Positions 13,761 through 20,488 of a stretch of 20,488 nucleotides of DNA are shown here, one piece after another (within the stretch, counting starts at the first letter, position 1; every line of letters begins with the position of its first letter). Both the position numbers and the translations under genes were made by a program. Source of the stretch: Treponema sp. (GTDB lineage Bacteria; Spirochaetota; Spirochaetia; Treponematales; Breznakiellaceae); assembly GCA_031288575.1 (NCBI GenBank), contig JAITRD010000004.1, positions 1-20,488 on the forward strand, read 5' to 3'. The notes beneath the pieces were generated by a model that was not told the DNA's origin, did not search any database, and saw nothing but the letters and a program-made list of their open reading frames with translations.

Positions 13761-13833
13761 AGGCCAGTAGCTCTAATGGTAGAGCGTCGGTCTCCAAAAC
13801 CGAATGTTGTGGGTTCGAGTCCTACCTGGCCTG
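13761..13833 (+). tRNA. tRNA-Trp (anticodon CCA)
   Basis: 73 nt, starting 6 nt after the rpmG stop. Acceptor AGGCCAG pairs with CTGGCCT. The anticodon stem TCGGT/ACCGA holds the loop CTCCAAA, with CCA at 13794-13796. The T-arm is GTGGG-TTCGAGT-CCTAC, the discriminator is G, and CCA is not encoded. Confidence 0.95.
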
Positions 13834-13858
13834 GGTTAATTGCTGAAAAGGGGATAAG

Positions 13859-14038
13859 ATGGGCAAAATCGTTGTGTTTGTAAAGGAATCCTACGCTGAG
13901 CTTCGAAAGGTTATATGGCCGAGCAAGGATGACGTTATCAGTTCCGTCAAGGTGGTTATTGTGTCCACGATTATTATCGCCGCGGTTTTAGGGCTGGTTG
14001 ATGTGTTGCTGCTTCTGGGCGTGCAGACAGTATTTTAA
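13859..14038 (+). CDS. secE: Preprotein translocase subunit SecE
   Basis: A 59-residue protein, the short single-span type of SecE. The cytoplasmic amphipathic helix ESYAELRKVIWPSKDDVI (residues 10-27) is the family signature. One membrane span runs from about 30 to 56 (VKVVIVSTIIIAAVLG and onward). SecE clamps SecY in the inner-membrane SecYEG channel. AAGGGG at 13848-13853 precedes the ATG by 5 nt. It begins 25 nt after tRNA-Trp and ends 17 nt before nusG, the standard secE-nusG pair. Confidence 0.95.
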   Translation: MGKIVVFVKESYAELRKVIWPSKDDVISSVKVVIVSTIIIAAVLGLVDVLLLLGVQTVF

Positions 14039-14055
14039 TTATATAAAGGAAAAAC

Positions 14056-14613
14056 ATGGCCACGGGCTGGTATGTCCTTCATACTTATTCGGGATACGAA
14101 AATAAAATAGAAAAAACGATACGCATGATGACCGATACGGGGGATCTTGATAAGGAGATCGTGCGGGATGTTAAGGTGCCTTCCGAAGAAGTGGTGGAAG
14201 TCCGGGATGGAAAAAAGCGGACCCAGACCAGAAAATTCCTTCCCGGATACATTTTGGTAGAGATGGATCTTCCGGATCTTGAGTGGAAGGCCGCTTGTTC
14301 GAAGATCAGAAAAATTCAGGGGGTTACGGGATTTGTAGGAACCCCGTCGGATAAAAAACCCCAGCCATTATCCGGGGATGAAGCCCGGGCTATCCTGCAA
14401 AAATCCGGGGAAATCAAGGGAGAGCGGCCGGTTCGGGCCCGCCAGACCTTTGTCGCCGGGGAGCAGGTTAAGATCGTTGACGGCCCCTTTGAGTCCTTTA
14501 CCGGAACCATCGAGGACGTTAATCAGGAAAAAAATAAACTTAAAGTTATGGTCGGAATATTCGGCCGGAATACCCCCGTAGAAGTTGATCTTTTACAGGT
14601 GGAGAAACTGTAA
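14056..14613 (+). CDS. nusG: Transcription termination/antitermination factor NusG
   Basis: A 185-residue protein. The NGN domain (about 1-115) starts GWYVLHTYSGYENKIEKTI and includes RKFLPGYILVEM and GVTGFVGT. The KOW domain (about 132-160) is GEQVKIVDGPFESFTGTIEDVN. NusG binds RNA polymerase near the clamp and modulates elongation, pausing and Rho coupling. AAAGGA at 14045-14050 is 5 nt before the ATG. Length and layout are ordinary. Confidence 0.97.
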   Translation: MATGWYVLHTYSGYENKIEKTIRMMTDTGDLDKEIVRDVKVPSEEVVEVRDGKKRTQTRKFLPGYILVEMDLPDLEWKAACSKIRKIQGVTGFVGTPSDKKPQPLSGDEARAILQKSGEIKGERPVRARQTFVAGEQVKIVDGPFESFTGTIEDVNQEKNKLKVMVGIFGRNTPVEVDLLQVEKL

Positions 14614-14619
14614 GTAGGA

Positions 14620-14659
14620 GAGGGCCTATATACCCTCGTTAGCCCGGCAGCGGCCGGGC
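14620..14659 (+). promoter_or_regulatory. Leader hairpins before rplK, possible L1 autoregulation site
   Basis: GAGGG (14620-14624) pairs with CCCTC (14633-14637). GCCCGGC (14642-14648) then pairs with GCCGGGC (14653-14659) around a 4-nt loop. In many bacteria L1 represses its own L11-L1 mRNA by binding a leader structure at this place. Whether these stems form that site is inference; there is no T-run, so this is not a terminator. Confidence 0.35.
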
Positions 14660-14679
14660 AGACTACGAAGGAGAAGATT

Positions 14680-15111
14680 ATGGCAAAAAAGAAAGTTGCC
14701 GCGATGGTCAAGCTGCAATGCCCCGCGGGCAAGGCGACTCCGGCCCCCCCTGTAGGGCCGGCTCTTGGCCCCCATGGGGTCAGCGCCCCCCAATTTGTCC
14801 AGCAATTTAATGACCGGACAAAAACTATGGAACCGGGGCTTGTGATCCCGGTGGTTATTACCATCTATGCGGACAAGACCTTTTCTTTTATTCTGAAGAC
14901 CCCCCCCGCGGCGGTTTTAATTAAAAAGGCAATTAGCCTTGAAAAGGGTTCGCCCGAGTCTCATAAAACCAAGGTGGGCAAGATTCCCAGGGCAAAGCTT
15001 GAGGAAATTGCGAAACTTAAGATGGCGGATCTTTCGGCGAATGACGTTGACGCCGCCATGAGGATTATTGCCGGTACAGCCCGGTCCATGGGTGTTGAGG
15101 TGGAAAAATGA
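14680..15111 (+). CDS. rplK: 50S ribosomal protein L11
   Basis: A 143-residue protein of normal length. The N-terminal domain contains VKLQCPAGKATPAPPVGPALGPHGV, with the proline pair that contacts thiostrepton-region rRNA; the C-terminal RNA-binding domain contains ILKTPPAAVLIKKA and ends RIIAGTARSMGVEV. L11 builds the GTPase-associated centre on 23S rRNA. AAGGAG at 14668-14673 sets the start, and the stop overlaps the rplA start (ATGA). Confidence 0.97.
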   Translation: MAKKKVAAMVKLQCPAGKATPAPPVGPALGPHGVSAPQFVQQFNDRTKTMEPGLVIPVVITIYADKTFSFILKTPPAAVLIKKAISLEKGSPESHKTKVGKIPRAKLEEIAKLKMADLSANDVDAAMRIIAGTARSMGVEVEK

Positions 15112-15794
15112 GCCGCGGGAAAAAGTATCAGGAAAATCTTAAAAAATACGATAAAACCGTCTCCTATGATTTGCAATCCGCCCTGGAATTGGTAAAAACC
15201 ATGGCATCCGCTAAATTTGACGAGACCGTGGATCTTTCGGTTAAGGTAAATCTTAAAAAAAGCCAGTCGGTCAGGGATACGGTGGTATTGCCCAATCAAT
15301 TCAAAGGGGAAAAGCGGATTTTGGTTTTCTGCAAGGCCGAAAAAGAAAAGGAAGCCCAGGACGCTGGGGCTTCCTTTGTGGGCGCCGAGGACCTCATCGA
15401 AAAGATAAAAGGCGGCTGGCTTGATTTTGACGTAGCGGTGGCTACCCCGGATATGATGAAGGATGTGGGCAAACTCGGTATGGTCTTAGGCCGCCGGGGG
15501 CTTATGCCCAATCCGAAAACAGGAACCGTTACCTTTGACCTCAAAGGAGCCCTTGCGGAACTGAAAAAGGGCCGTATGGAATTCCGGGCGGATAAAACCG
15601 GGGTGGTCCATCTGGCGGTAGGCAAGGTTTCGATGGATAGCGAAAAGGTTGTTGAGAATGTCAAGGCGGTTGTTACCGAGATCAAACGGAAAAAACCCGC
15701 CGACGCCAAGGGAGAATTTATTCAGACCATTTCGGTGGCTTCGACCATGGGGCCCGGCATCTGGGTCTCGGCCAAAGAAGGGGAAGGGGTATAG
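15108..15794 (+). CDS. rplA: 50S ribosomal protein L1
   Basis: A 228-residue protein. Family hallmarks are the N-terminal KKYQENLKKYDKTVSYDLQSALELVK, FDETVDLSVKVNLKKSQSVRDTVVLP, and LGRRGLMPNPKTGTVT near the middle. The C-terminus has FIQTISVASTMGPGIWV. L1 forms the mobile L1 stalk at the E site and in many bacteria represses the L11-L1 operon. The start overlaps the rplK stop (ATGA), with GAGGTGG at 15097-15103. Confidence 0.97.
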   Translation: MSRGKKYQENLKKYDKTVSYDLQSALELVKTMASAKFDETVDLSVKVNLKKSQSVRDTVVLPNQFKGEKRILVFCKAEKEKEAQDAGASFVGAEDLIEKIKGGWLDFDVAVATPDMMKDVGKLGMVLGRRGLMPNPKTGTVTFDLKGALAELKKGRMEFRADKTGVVHLAVGKVSMDSEKVVENVKAVVTEIKRKKPADAKGEFIQTISVASTMGPGIWVSAKEGEGV

Positions 15795-15797
15795 GAA

Positions 15798-16343
15798 ATG
15801 GCAATAGTCGCCAAAAAAATACAGGATTATAAGGTTTCTTCCATCAATGAGCTAAAGGAATTTTTCGCCAAGTCCTCGGATTTTATCTTTGCCGATTACC
15901 GGGGGCTTACGGTGGAGCAAATTACCAGCCTCAGGCAGCAGCTTCGGGCCAAGGAAGCTCAGCTTAAGGTGGTAAAGAATAATTTTGCCCGGATTGCCTT
16001 TGAACAGTTATCCGCCCCGGATGTATCAAATTACCTTGTCGGGCCCACCGCGGTGACTGTTTCCCCCAAGGATGCCAATGAGGTTGCCAAAATCCTCATT
16101 GATTTTGCCAAAGAAGCGCCGGCTCTTCAGGTAAAAGGCGCCTTGGTGGGGGATGCGATTTACAATACCCAGCAGGTCGAAACCTTTTCCAAACTTCCTT
16201 CCAAGAAGGATCTCATTTCCATGCTTTTATCGGTGATGAACGGGCCTGCCCGGAATCTCGCGGGGGCCCTTAACGATATTAACGCCCGGCTTGTCCGTAC
16301 CATTAAAGCGGTGGGGGACAAAAAGGCCGAAGGCGCGGCGTAA
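15798..16343 (+). CDS. rplJ: 50S ribosomal protein L10
   Basis: A 181-residue protein, slightly longer than the 165 of E. coli. The N-terminal rRNA-binding part includes FIFADYRGLTVEQITSLRQQLR and KVVKNNFARIA. The C-terminal helix that carries L7/L12 dimers is LAGALNDINARLVRTIKAV. L10 is the base of the stalk. Only 3 nt separate it from rplA, so the usual long L10 leader between these genes is absent. GGGGAAGGGG at about 15780-15789 serves as the ribosome site. Confidence 0.97.
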   Translation: MAIVAKKIQDYKVSSINELKEFFAKSSDFIFADYRGLTVEQITSLRQQLRAKEAQLKVVKNNFARIAFEQLSAPDVSNYLVGPTAVTVSPKDANEVAKILIDFAKEAPALQVKGALVGDAIYNTQQVETFSKLPSKKDLISMLLSVMNGPARNLAGALNDINARLVRTIKAVGDKKAEGAA

Positions 16344-16348
16344 GAACT

Positions 16349-16442
16349 AAGCCGTCAGGCTTCGGTGGAACCGCTGGTTCCAGGCTGCCGTTCCTGTCGG
16401 TTTAAATAAATGGACAATAGTCCGGTGGATTCGTATGAATCC
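16349..16442 (+). promoter_or_regulatory. Array of four small hairpins between rplJ and rplL
   Basis: Four hairpins stand in a row in the 132-nt gap: AAGCC/GGCTT (16349-16362), GGAACC/GGTTCC (16367-16381), GGAC/GTCC (16412-16423) and GGATTC/GAATCC (16427-16442), with 3-4 nt loops. None is followed by a T-run. They could stabilise or process the mRNA so that L7/L12 is made in excess of L10. No ORF of note is seen in the gap. Confidence 0.4.
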
Positions 16443-16475
16443 GGTATTCAAGATTAATATTGAGGAGAAGATAAT

Positions 16476-16868
16476 ATGGCAGCCCTTACCACAGAACAAA
16501 TTATTGAAGCGATTTCGTCCATGACGGTTCTGGAAGTTTCCGAACTGGTGAAAGCCATGGAAGAAAAATTCGGCGTTTCCGCCGCCGCTCCCGTAGCGAT
16601 CGCCGCTGTTGGCGGCGCCGCCGGAGCCGCCCCCGCGGAGGCCGCGGAGGAACAGACGGAATTTAACGTTATTCTTAAGGCCTTTGATGATTCTAAGAAG
16701 ATTGCGGTTATTAAAGAAGTCCGGGCGGTTACCGGCCTGGGGCTTAAGGAAGCAAAGGATCTTGTCGAGGGGGCTCCTAAGCCGCTCAAAGAAAATGTTT
16801 CCAAAGAAGAGGCCGCGAAAATCAAAGAACAGGTCACTGCCGCCGGCGGTACGGTTGATATTCAGTAA
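16476..16868 (+). CDS. rplL: 50S ribosomal protein L7/L12
   Basis: A 130-residue acidic protein. The N-terminal dimerisation part (LTTEQIIEAISSMTVLEVSELV) leads to an Ala/Gly/Pro-rich hinge (about 33-60). The C-terminal factor-binding domain carries EFNVILKAFDDSKKIAVIKEVR and GLGLKEAKDLVEGAPKPLKE. It recruits translation GTPases at the ribosomal stalk. GAGGAGA at 16462-16468 precedes the ATG by 7 nt. Confidence 0.98.
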   Translation: MAALTTEQIIEAISSMTVLEVSELVKAMEEKFGVSAAAPVAIAAVGGAAGAAPAEAAEEQTEFNVILKAFDDSKKIAVIKEVRAVTGLGLKEAKDLVEGAPKPLKENVSKEEAAKIKEQVTAAGGTVDIQ

Positions 16869-16961
16869 CAACGTTCAAATACAGTTTATCTTTCTCGTAG
16901 CAGGAGCATGCCGGGAAGTTCCGACAGGAAAATGGTTGGGACTTTTCGGTTTGTCCGTGGA

Positions 16962-16990
16962 GGCTTCCGGTTTTTAACCGGGGGCCTTTT
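16962..16990 (+). terminator. Terminator/attenuator between rplL and rpoB, first hairpin
   Basis: Eleven base pairs (two G-U): GGCTTCCGGTT at 16962-16972 with AACCGGGGGCC at 16976-16986, loop TTT, followed by TTTT and a T-rich stretch. It is a good intrinsic terminator shape. Partial read-through would set the lower level of rpoB relative to rplL, as known for the L7/L12-rpoB junction in E. coli. Confidence 0.65.
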
Positions 16991-17001
16991 GTGGTTTTGT
17001 T

Positions 17002-17025
17002 AATCCGGTATGGGCCGGATTTTCT
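17002..17025 (+). terminator. Second terminator-like hairpin before rpoB
   Basis: AATCCGG (17002-17008) pairs with CCGGATT (17015-17021), with a 6-nt loop, followed by TTCTATTAATTTT. It is weaker than the first but directly in tandem. Confidence 0.45.
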
Positions 17026-17109
17026 ATTAATTTTAATCCTAAAGATGTTTTATCAAGGTAAAAATATATTTCCGGACAGCCGGACAGCGTTAATACCAGG
17101 GGGAAATGA

Positions 17110-20100
17110 ATGGTAGCAGAAAAAACAATCACTAAACGAAAGTATATCGGCAAGGATATACAGGATGTGATGGATCTTCCGGATCTTATCGACATTCAGC
17201 TTTGTTCTTATGAACGTTTTCTGCAGCGGGAAAGGCTGCGGAATAAACAGCCCCCTGAATTGCAAGGGCTTGAAGAAGTCTTTAAAAGCACCTTCCCCAT
17301 TGAAAGCCCCAACGGGGATATGGTTTTGGAATACGAATATTACACCCTGGATGAAGAAAATATCAAATTCACCGAGCAGGAATGTAAGCAAAAGGGGCTT
17401 ACCTATGCGGTATCCCTCAAAGCCCGGGTAAACCTGATCTTCCAGCAGACCGGGGAGATTCGCCAAAAGGATATCTATATGGGCGATATCCCCATCATGA
17501 GCGAGCGGGGCACCTTTATCATAAACGGGGCGGAACGGGTGGTGGTTTCCCAGATTCACCGTTCCCCGGGGGTTATTTTTAGCCATGAAAAGGGGATATA
17601 TTCCTCCCGGATTATTCCTTACCGGGGTTCCTGGCTTGAATTTGAAATCGATCAAAAACGGGAACTGATTTACGCAAAGATTGACCGGAAAAAGCGGATC
17701 CTGGGCACCATCTTTTTGCGGGCCCTGGGTTACGAGACCCGGGAAGATATTATCCACGCTTTTTATGAAACGGAAATTCTGGAAGTCCGGGATGATCGGG
17801 AAACCAGGGAAAGATTTTCCGGCAAGGTCCTCGCCGCCGCGGTCCGGGTAAAATCCGAGGAAGGGGAGGGGGATGACAAAAACGGGGAGGCCGGAGGATT
17901 AAAAAAGCTCTACCGGGCCGGCGAAAAGCTTCATCCCCATAATGTGGATGAGCTTCTTGCCCATAATGTCGCTTCCGTGGAGGTTATTTATTTTGAGGGG
18001 AAGGACTCCCTCAATTCTCCCATGCTGCTTAACTGTTTTGAAAGGGAAGAGATTAAGTTCGTTAAGGAAGATCCCAGCCGGGACGAGCCCTCTAAAGAGG
18101 ATGCCCTTTCCGCGGTTTATTCAATACTTATGCCCGGAGAATCCATCACCGTGGATGCCGCCGAGAAGGACCTTTTGGGGATGTTCTTTACCGCCCGGCG
18201 CTACGATTTAGGTAAGGTGGGCCGGTACAAGCTCAATAAAAAATTCGATTTTAAGCCTCCCCTGGAGGACTTTACCCTGACTAAACAAGACATTATTGCC
18301 ACCATGAAATTCCTTATCAAGGTCTATGTGGTGGATGAAAATATTGATGACATCGATCATCTGGGAAACCGGCGGGTGCGTTCCGTGGGGGAACTCATGG
18401 CCAACGCCATGAAAACCGCCTTTAGCCGGATGGAACGGATTGCCAAGGAGCGGATGAGCCTGAAGGAAACGGATACCATTAAACCCCAGGATCTTATTTC
18501 CATTAAACCCGTGGTGGCGGCAATCAAGGAATTTTTCGGTTCCAGCCAGCTCTCCCAGTTTATGGATCAGGTAAATCCCCTGGCGGAGCTGACCCACAAA
18601 CGCCGGCTCAACGCCCTGGGCCCCGGCGGCCTTTCCCGGGACCGGGCGGGCTTTGAGGTCCGGGACGTTCATTATACCCATTACGGCAGGATGTGCCCCA
18701 TCGAGACCCCGGAAGGCCCGAATATTGGCCTTATCGTTTCCCTGGCTAACTATACCCGGGTGAACGAATACGGTTTTTTGGAAACCCCCTACCGCAAGGT
18801 GACGAGGGGAGTGGCCACCCGGGAAATTGAATATCTTTCCGCCATGGATGAAGACCGGTATTATATAGCCCAGGCATCGGCAAAGCTGAAAAATGACGGC
18901 TCCTTTGCGGACGAGCAGGTTTCCTGCCGCCGCCAGGGGGATTATACCACCCGGGGCCCCGAAGATATTCAGTATATGGACGTTTCCCCCAAACAGATCA
19001 TCTCCGTTTCCGCCTCCCTGATTCCCTTCCTGGAACACGACGATGCCAACCGGGCACTGATGGGTTCCAATATGCAGCGCCAGGCGGTGCCCCTGGTATT
19101 TCCCGAGGCTCCGAGGGTCGGTACCGGGATGGAGGGAAAATGCGCCTACGATTCGGGGGTTCTGGCTAAGGCCCGCCGGGACGGGACAGTGATTCGGGTC
19201 ACTTCCCAGGAGATTGTCATTCAGCCTGGGGATGCCCTGGATACGGCCATTGCGGAAACTAACGAAGAGGGGCTGGATGTGTACCGCCTGGTGAAATACC
19301 AGCGGACCAATCAGGATACCTGCTGCAACCAGCGGCCCCTGGTAAAATTGGGGGAAAGGGTAAGCGCGGGTCAGGTTATCGCCGACGGGCCTGCCACCCG
19401 GAACGGGGAACTCGCCCTGGGCCGGAATATCCTGGTGGGCTTTATGCCCTGGAACGGCTATAACTACGAGGACTCCATCCTCATCTCCGAGCGGGTGGTC
19501 AAGGACGATATGTTCACTTCCATCCACATCAAGGAATTTATCACCGAAGTCCGGGAGACCAAACTGGGCCCGGAAAAGATAACCCGGGATATACCCAATA
19601 CTTCTGAAAAGAGCCTGGATAATCTGGATGCCGAGGGGATCATCCGGGTGGGCGCCAAGGTCCGATCCGGGGATATCCTGGTAGGAAAGGTAACCCCCAA
19701 AAGCGAAACCGAAACCACCCCGGAATTCAAGCTCCTGAACTCCATATTCGGGGAAAAGGCCAAGGAAGTCCGGGATTCCTCCCTGCGGGTGCCCCACGGC
19801 ATTGAGGGGACCATCATCGACATCCAGCGCTTAAAACGGACCGAGGGGGATGATCTTAACCCCGGGGTGGATGAGGTGGTAAAGGTGCTTATCGCCACCA
19901 AGCGGAAACTTCGGGAGGGGGATAAAATGGCGGGCCGCCACGGCAACAAAGGGGTTGTGGCCCGGATATTGCCGGAAGAGGATATGCCCTATATGGAAGA
20001 CGGCACTCCCCTGGATATCTGCCTTACCCCCCTGGGGGTTCCTTCCCGGATGAACATCGGCCAGCTTCTGGAAACCGAACTGGGCTGGGCCGCCAGTACC

Positions 20101-20488
20101 CTGGACGAATGGTTCTCCGCTCCGGTATTTCAGTCCCCCTCCACGGAACAGATCGAGGAGAAACTGAAAGAAGCGGGGCTCCCGGTAACCAGTAAGACCA
20201 TCCTCCGGGACGGCCGGACCGGGGAACCCTTTGTGAATCCCATTTTCTGCGGGGTTATTTATTTTCTCAAGCTCCACCACCTGGTGGATGATAAGATGCA
20301 TGCCCGGTCTACGGGCCCCTATTCCTTGGTGACCCAGCAGCCCCTGGGAGGCAAGGCCCAATTCGGCGGCCAGCGCCTGGGGGAAATGGAAGTCTGGGCT
20401 TTGGAAGCCTACGGCGCCGCCAATACCTTGCAGGAGCTTCTTACGATCAAATCCGATGATATGACCGGCCGGTCCAAAATTTATGAGG
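17110..20488 (+). CDS. rpoB: DNA-directed RNA polymerase subunit beta (3' end outside window)
   Basis: 1126 codons are present in one open frame to the window edge; roughly the last 50 residues of a treponemal-size protein are missing. AGGGGG at 17098-17103 supports ATG 17110 over the out-of-frame ATG 17106. Landmarks: GAERVVVSQIHRSPGV in the N-terminal part; FFGSSQLSQFMDQVNPLAELTHKRRLNALGPGG in two stretches at about 475-507 (fork loop and rifampicin region); CPIETPEGPNIGLI; GYNYEDSI; the catalytic-centre segment EGDKMAGRHGNKG; and LDICLTPLGVPSRMNIGQ. Residue Asn501 (codon 18610-18612) stands where E. coli has Ser531. The subunit forms half of the active-site cleft of RNA polymerase; rpoC is expected downstream. 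Upstream are two tandem terminator-like hairpins that could attenuate expression. Confidence 0.98.
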   Translation, partial: MVAEKTITKRKYIGKDIQDVMDLPDLIDIQLCSYERFLQRERLRNKQPPELQGLEEVFKSTFPIESPNGDMVLEYEYYTLDEENIKFTEQECKQKGLTYAVSLKARVNLIFQQTGEIRQKDIYMGDIPIMSERGTFIINGAERVVVSQIHRSPGVIFSHEKGIYSSRIIPYRGSWLEFEIDQKRELIYAKIDRKKRILGTIFLRALGYETREDIIHAFYETEILEVRDDRETRERFSGKVLAAAVRVKSEEGEGDDKNGEAGGLKKLYRAGEKLHPHNVDELLAHNVASVEVIYFEGKDSLNSPMLLNCFEREEIKFVKEDPSRDEPSKEDALSAVYSILMPGESITVDAAEKDLLGMFFTARRYDLGKVGRYKLNKKFDFKPPLEDFTLTKQDIIATMKFLIKVYVVDENIDDIDHLGNRRVRSVGELMANAMKTAFSRMERIAKERMSLKETDTIKPQDLISIKPVVAAIKEFFGSSQLSQFMDQVNPLAELTHKRRLNALGPGGLSRDRAGFEVRDVHYTHYGRMCPIETPEGPNIGLIVSLANYTRVNEYGFLETPYRKVTRGVATREIEYLSAMDEDRYYIAQASAKLKNDGSFADEQVSCRRQGDYTTRGPEDIQYMDVSPKQIISVSASLIPFLEHDDANRALMGSNMQRQAVPLVFPEAPRVGTGMEGKCAYDSGVLAKARRDGTVIRVTSQEIVIQPGDALDTAIAETNEEGLDVYRLVKYQRTNQDTCCNQRPLVKLGERVSAGQVIADGPATRNGELALGRNILVGFMPWNGYNYEDSILISERVVKDDMFTSIHIKEFITEVRETKLGPEKITRDIPNTSEKSLDNLDAEGIIRVGAKVRSGDILVGKVTPKSETETTPEFKLLNSIFGEKAKEVRDSSLRVPHGIEGTIIDIQRLKRTEGDDLNPGVDEVVKVLIATKRKLREGDKMAGRHGNKGVVARILPEEDMPYMEDGTPLDICLTPLGVPSRMNIGQLLETELGWAASTLDEWFSAPVFQSPSTEQIEEKLKEAGLPVTSKTILRDGRTGEPFVNPIFCGVIYFLKLHHLVDDKMHARSTGPYSLVTQQPLGGKAQFGGQRLGEMEVWALEAYGAANTLQELLTIKSDDMTGRSKIYE

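Noticed and set aside
16911..17006. Short ORF starting at the ATG near 16910, between rplL and rpoB, as a leader peptide
   Set aside because: The AGGAG is only 1 nt from the ATG, the frame runs through both hairpins only by absence of stops, and it shows no regulatory codon run.
18208..19797. 529-codon minus-strand ORF inside rpoB
   Set aside because: It is an antisense shadow of a GC-rich conserved gene; the plus frame is unmistakable RpoB throughout.
1..20488. CRISPR array, insertion sequence, phage genes or integrase
   Set aside because: No regularly spaced direct repeats, transposase, integrase or phage-type genes were seen on either strand; only the small palindromes and the tRNA end duplication suggest mobility.

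Overview
The window looks like a chromosomal segment of a fairly GC-rich spirochaete of the Treponema/Breznakiella type (termite-gut or free-living relatives). Three things point that way. The block rpmG - tRNA-Trp - secE - nusG - rplK - rplA - rplJ - rplL - rpoB has the treponemal gene order. RpoB carries Asn at the position of E. coli Ser531, as known for spirochaetes with natural rifampicin resistance. The RND pump adaptor lacks the alpha-helical hairpin, like BesA of Borrelia. Genus and species are not proven from sequence alone.

Layout. (1) 1-1609: the 5' end of a PfkB-type sugar kinase (minus strand, cut by the window edge) diverges from a zinc alcohol/polyol dehydrogenase (plus). The 379-nt gap holds a good leftward promoter, a possible rightward promoter and three consecutive hairpins, the last a copy of a small palindromic repeat. 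(2) 1716-3958: a radical SAM protein with a C-terminal helix-hairpin-helix and, 11 nt downstream, a DUF4130-type protein. These form the two-gene cassette that databases call a putative DNA modification/repair system linked to uracil-DNA glycosylase; its chemistry is unknown to me, and it is the best candidate here for an undescribed system. (3) 4076-10701: a terminator overlapping a promoter, then four tightly coupled genes: TolC-like outer membrane protein, hairpin-less membrane fusion protein, RND permease and a Gfo/Idh/MocA-family oxidoreductase. (4) 10670-11180: a remnant-like signal-peptide ORF, a 126-nt highly structured palindromic element flanked by a duplication of the tRNA 3' end, and tRNA-Leu(CAG) with its promoter, all read leftward. 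(5) 11181-13289 (minus): MFS transporter and deoD purine nucleoside phosphorylase, with further copies of the palindromic repeat beside deoD. (6) 13307-20488 (plus): extended -10 promoter, tRNA-Thr(GGT), rpmG, tRNA-Trp(CCA), secE, nusG, rplK, rplA, rplJ, rplL and most of rpoB. Hairpins lie ahead of rplK and rplL, and two terminator-like hairpins lie between rplL and rpoB.

How the parts work together. The pump operon should export small molecules across both membranes, and the fused oxidoreductase suggests a dedicated metabolite or detoxification link. The kinase/dehydrogenase pair could convert a polyol to a ketose and then a ketose phosphate. The last 7 kb is core transcription and translation. 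All functions are read from translated sequence and motifs; no database search was possible.
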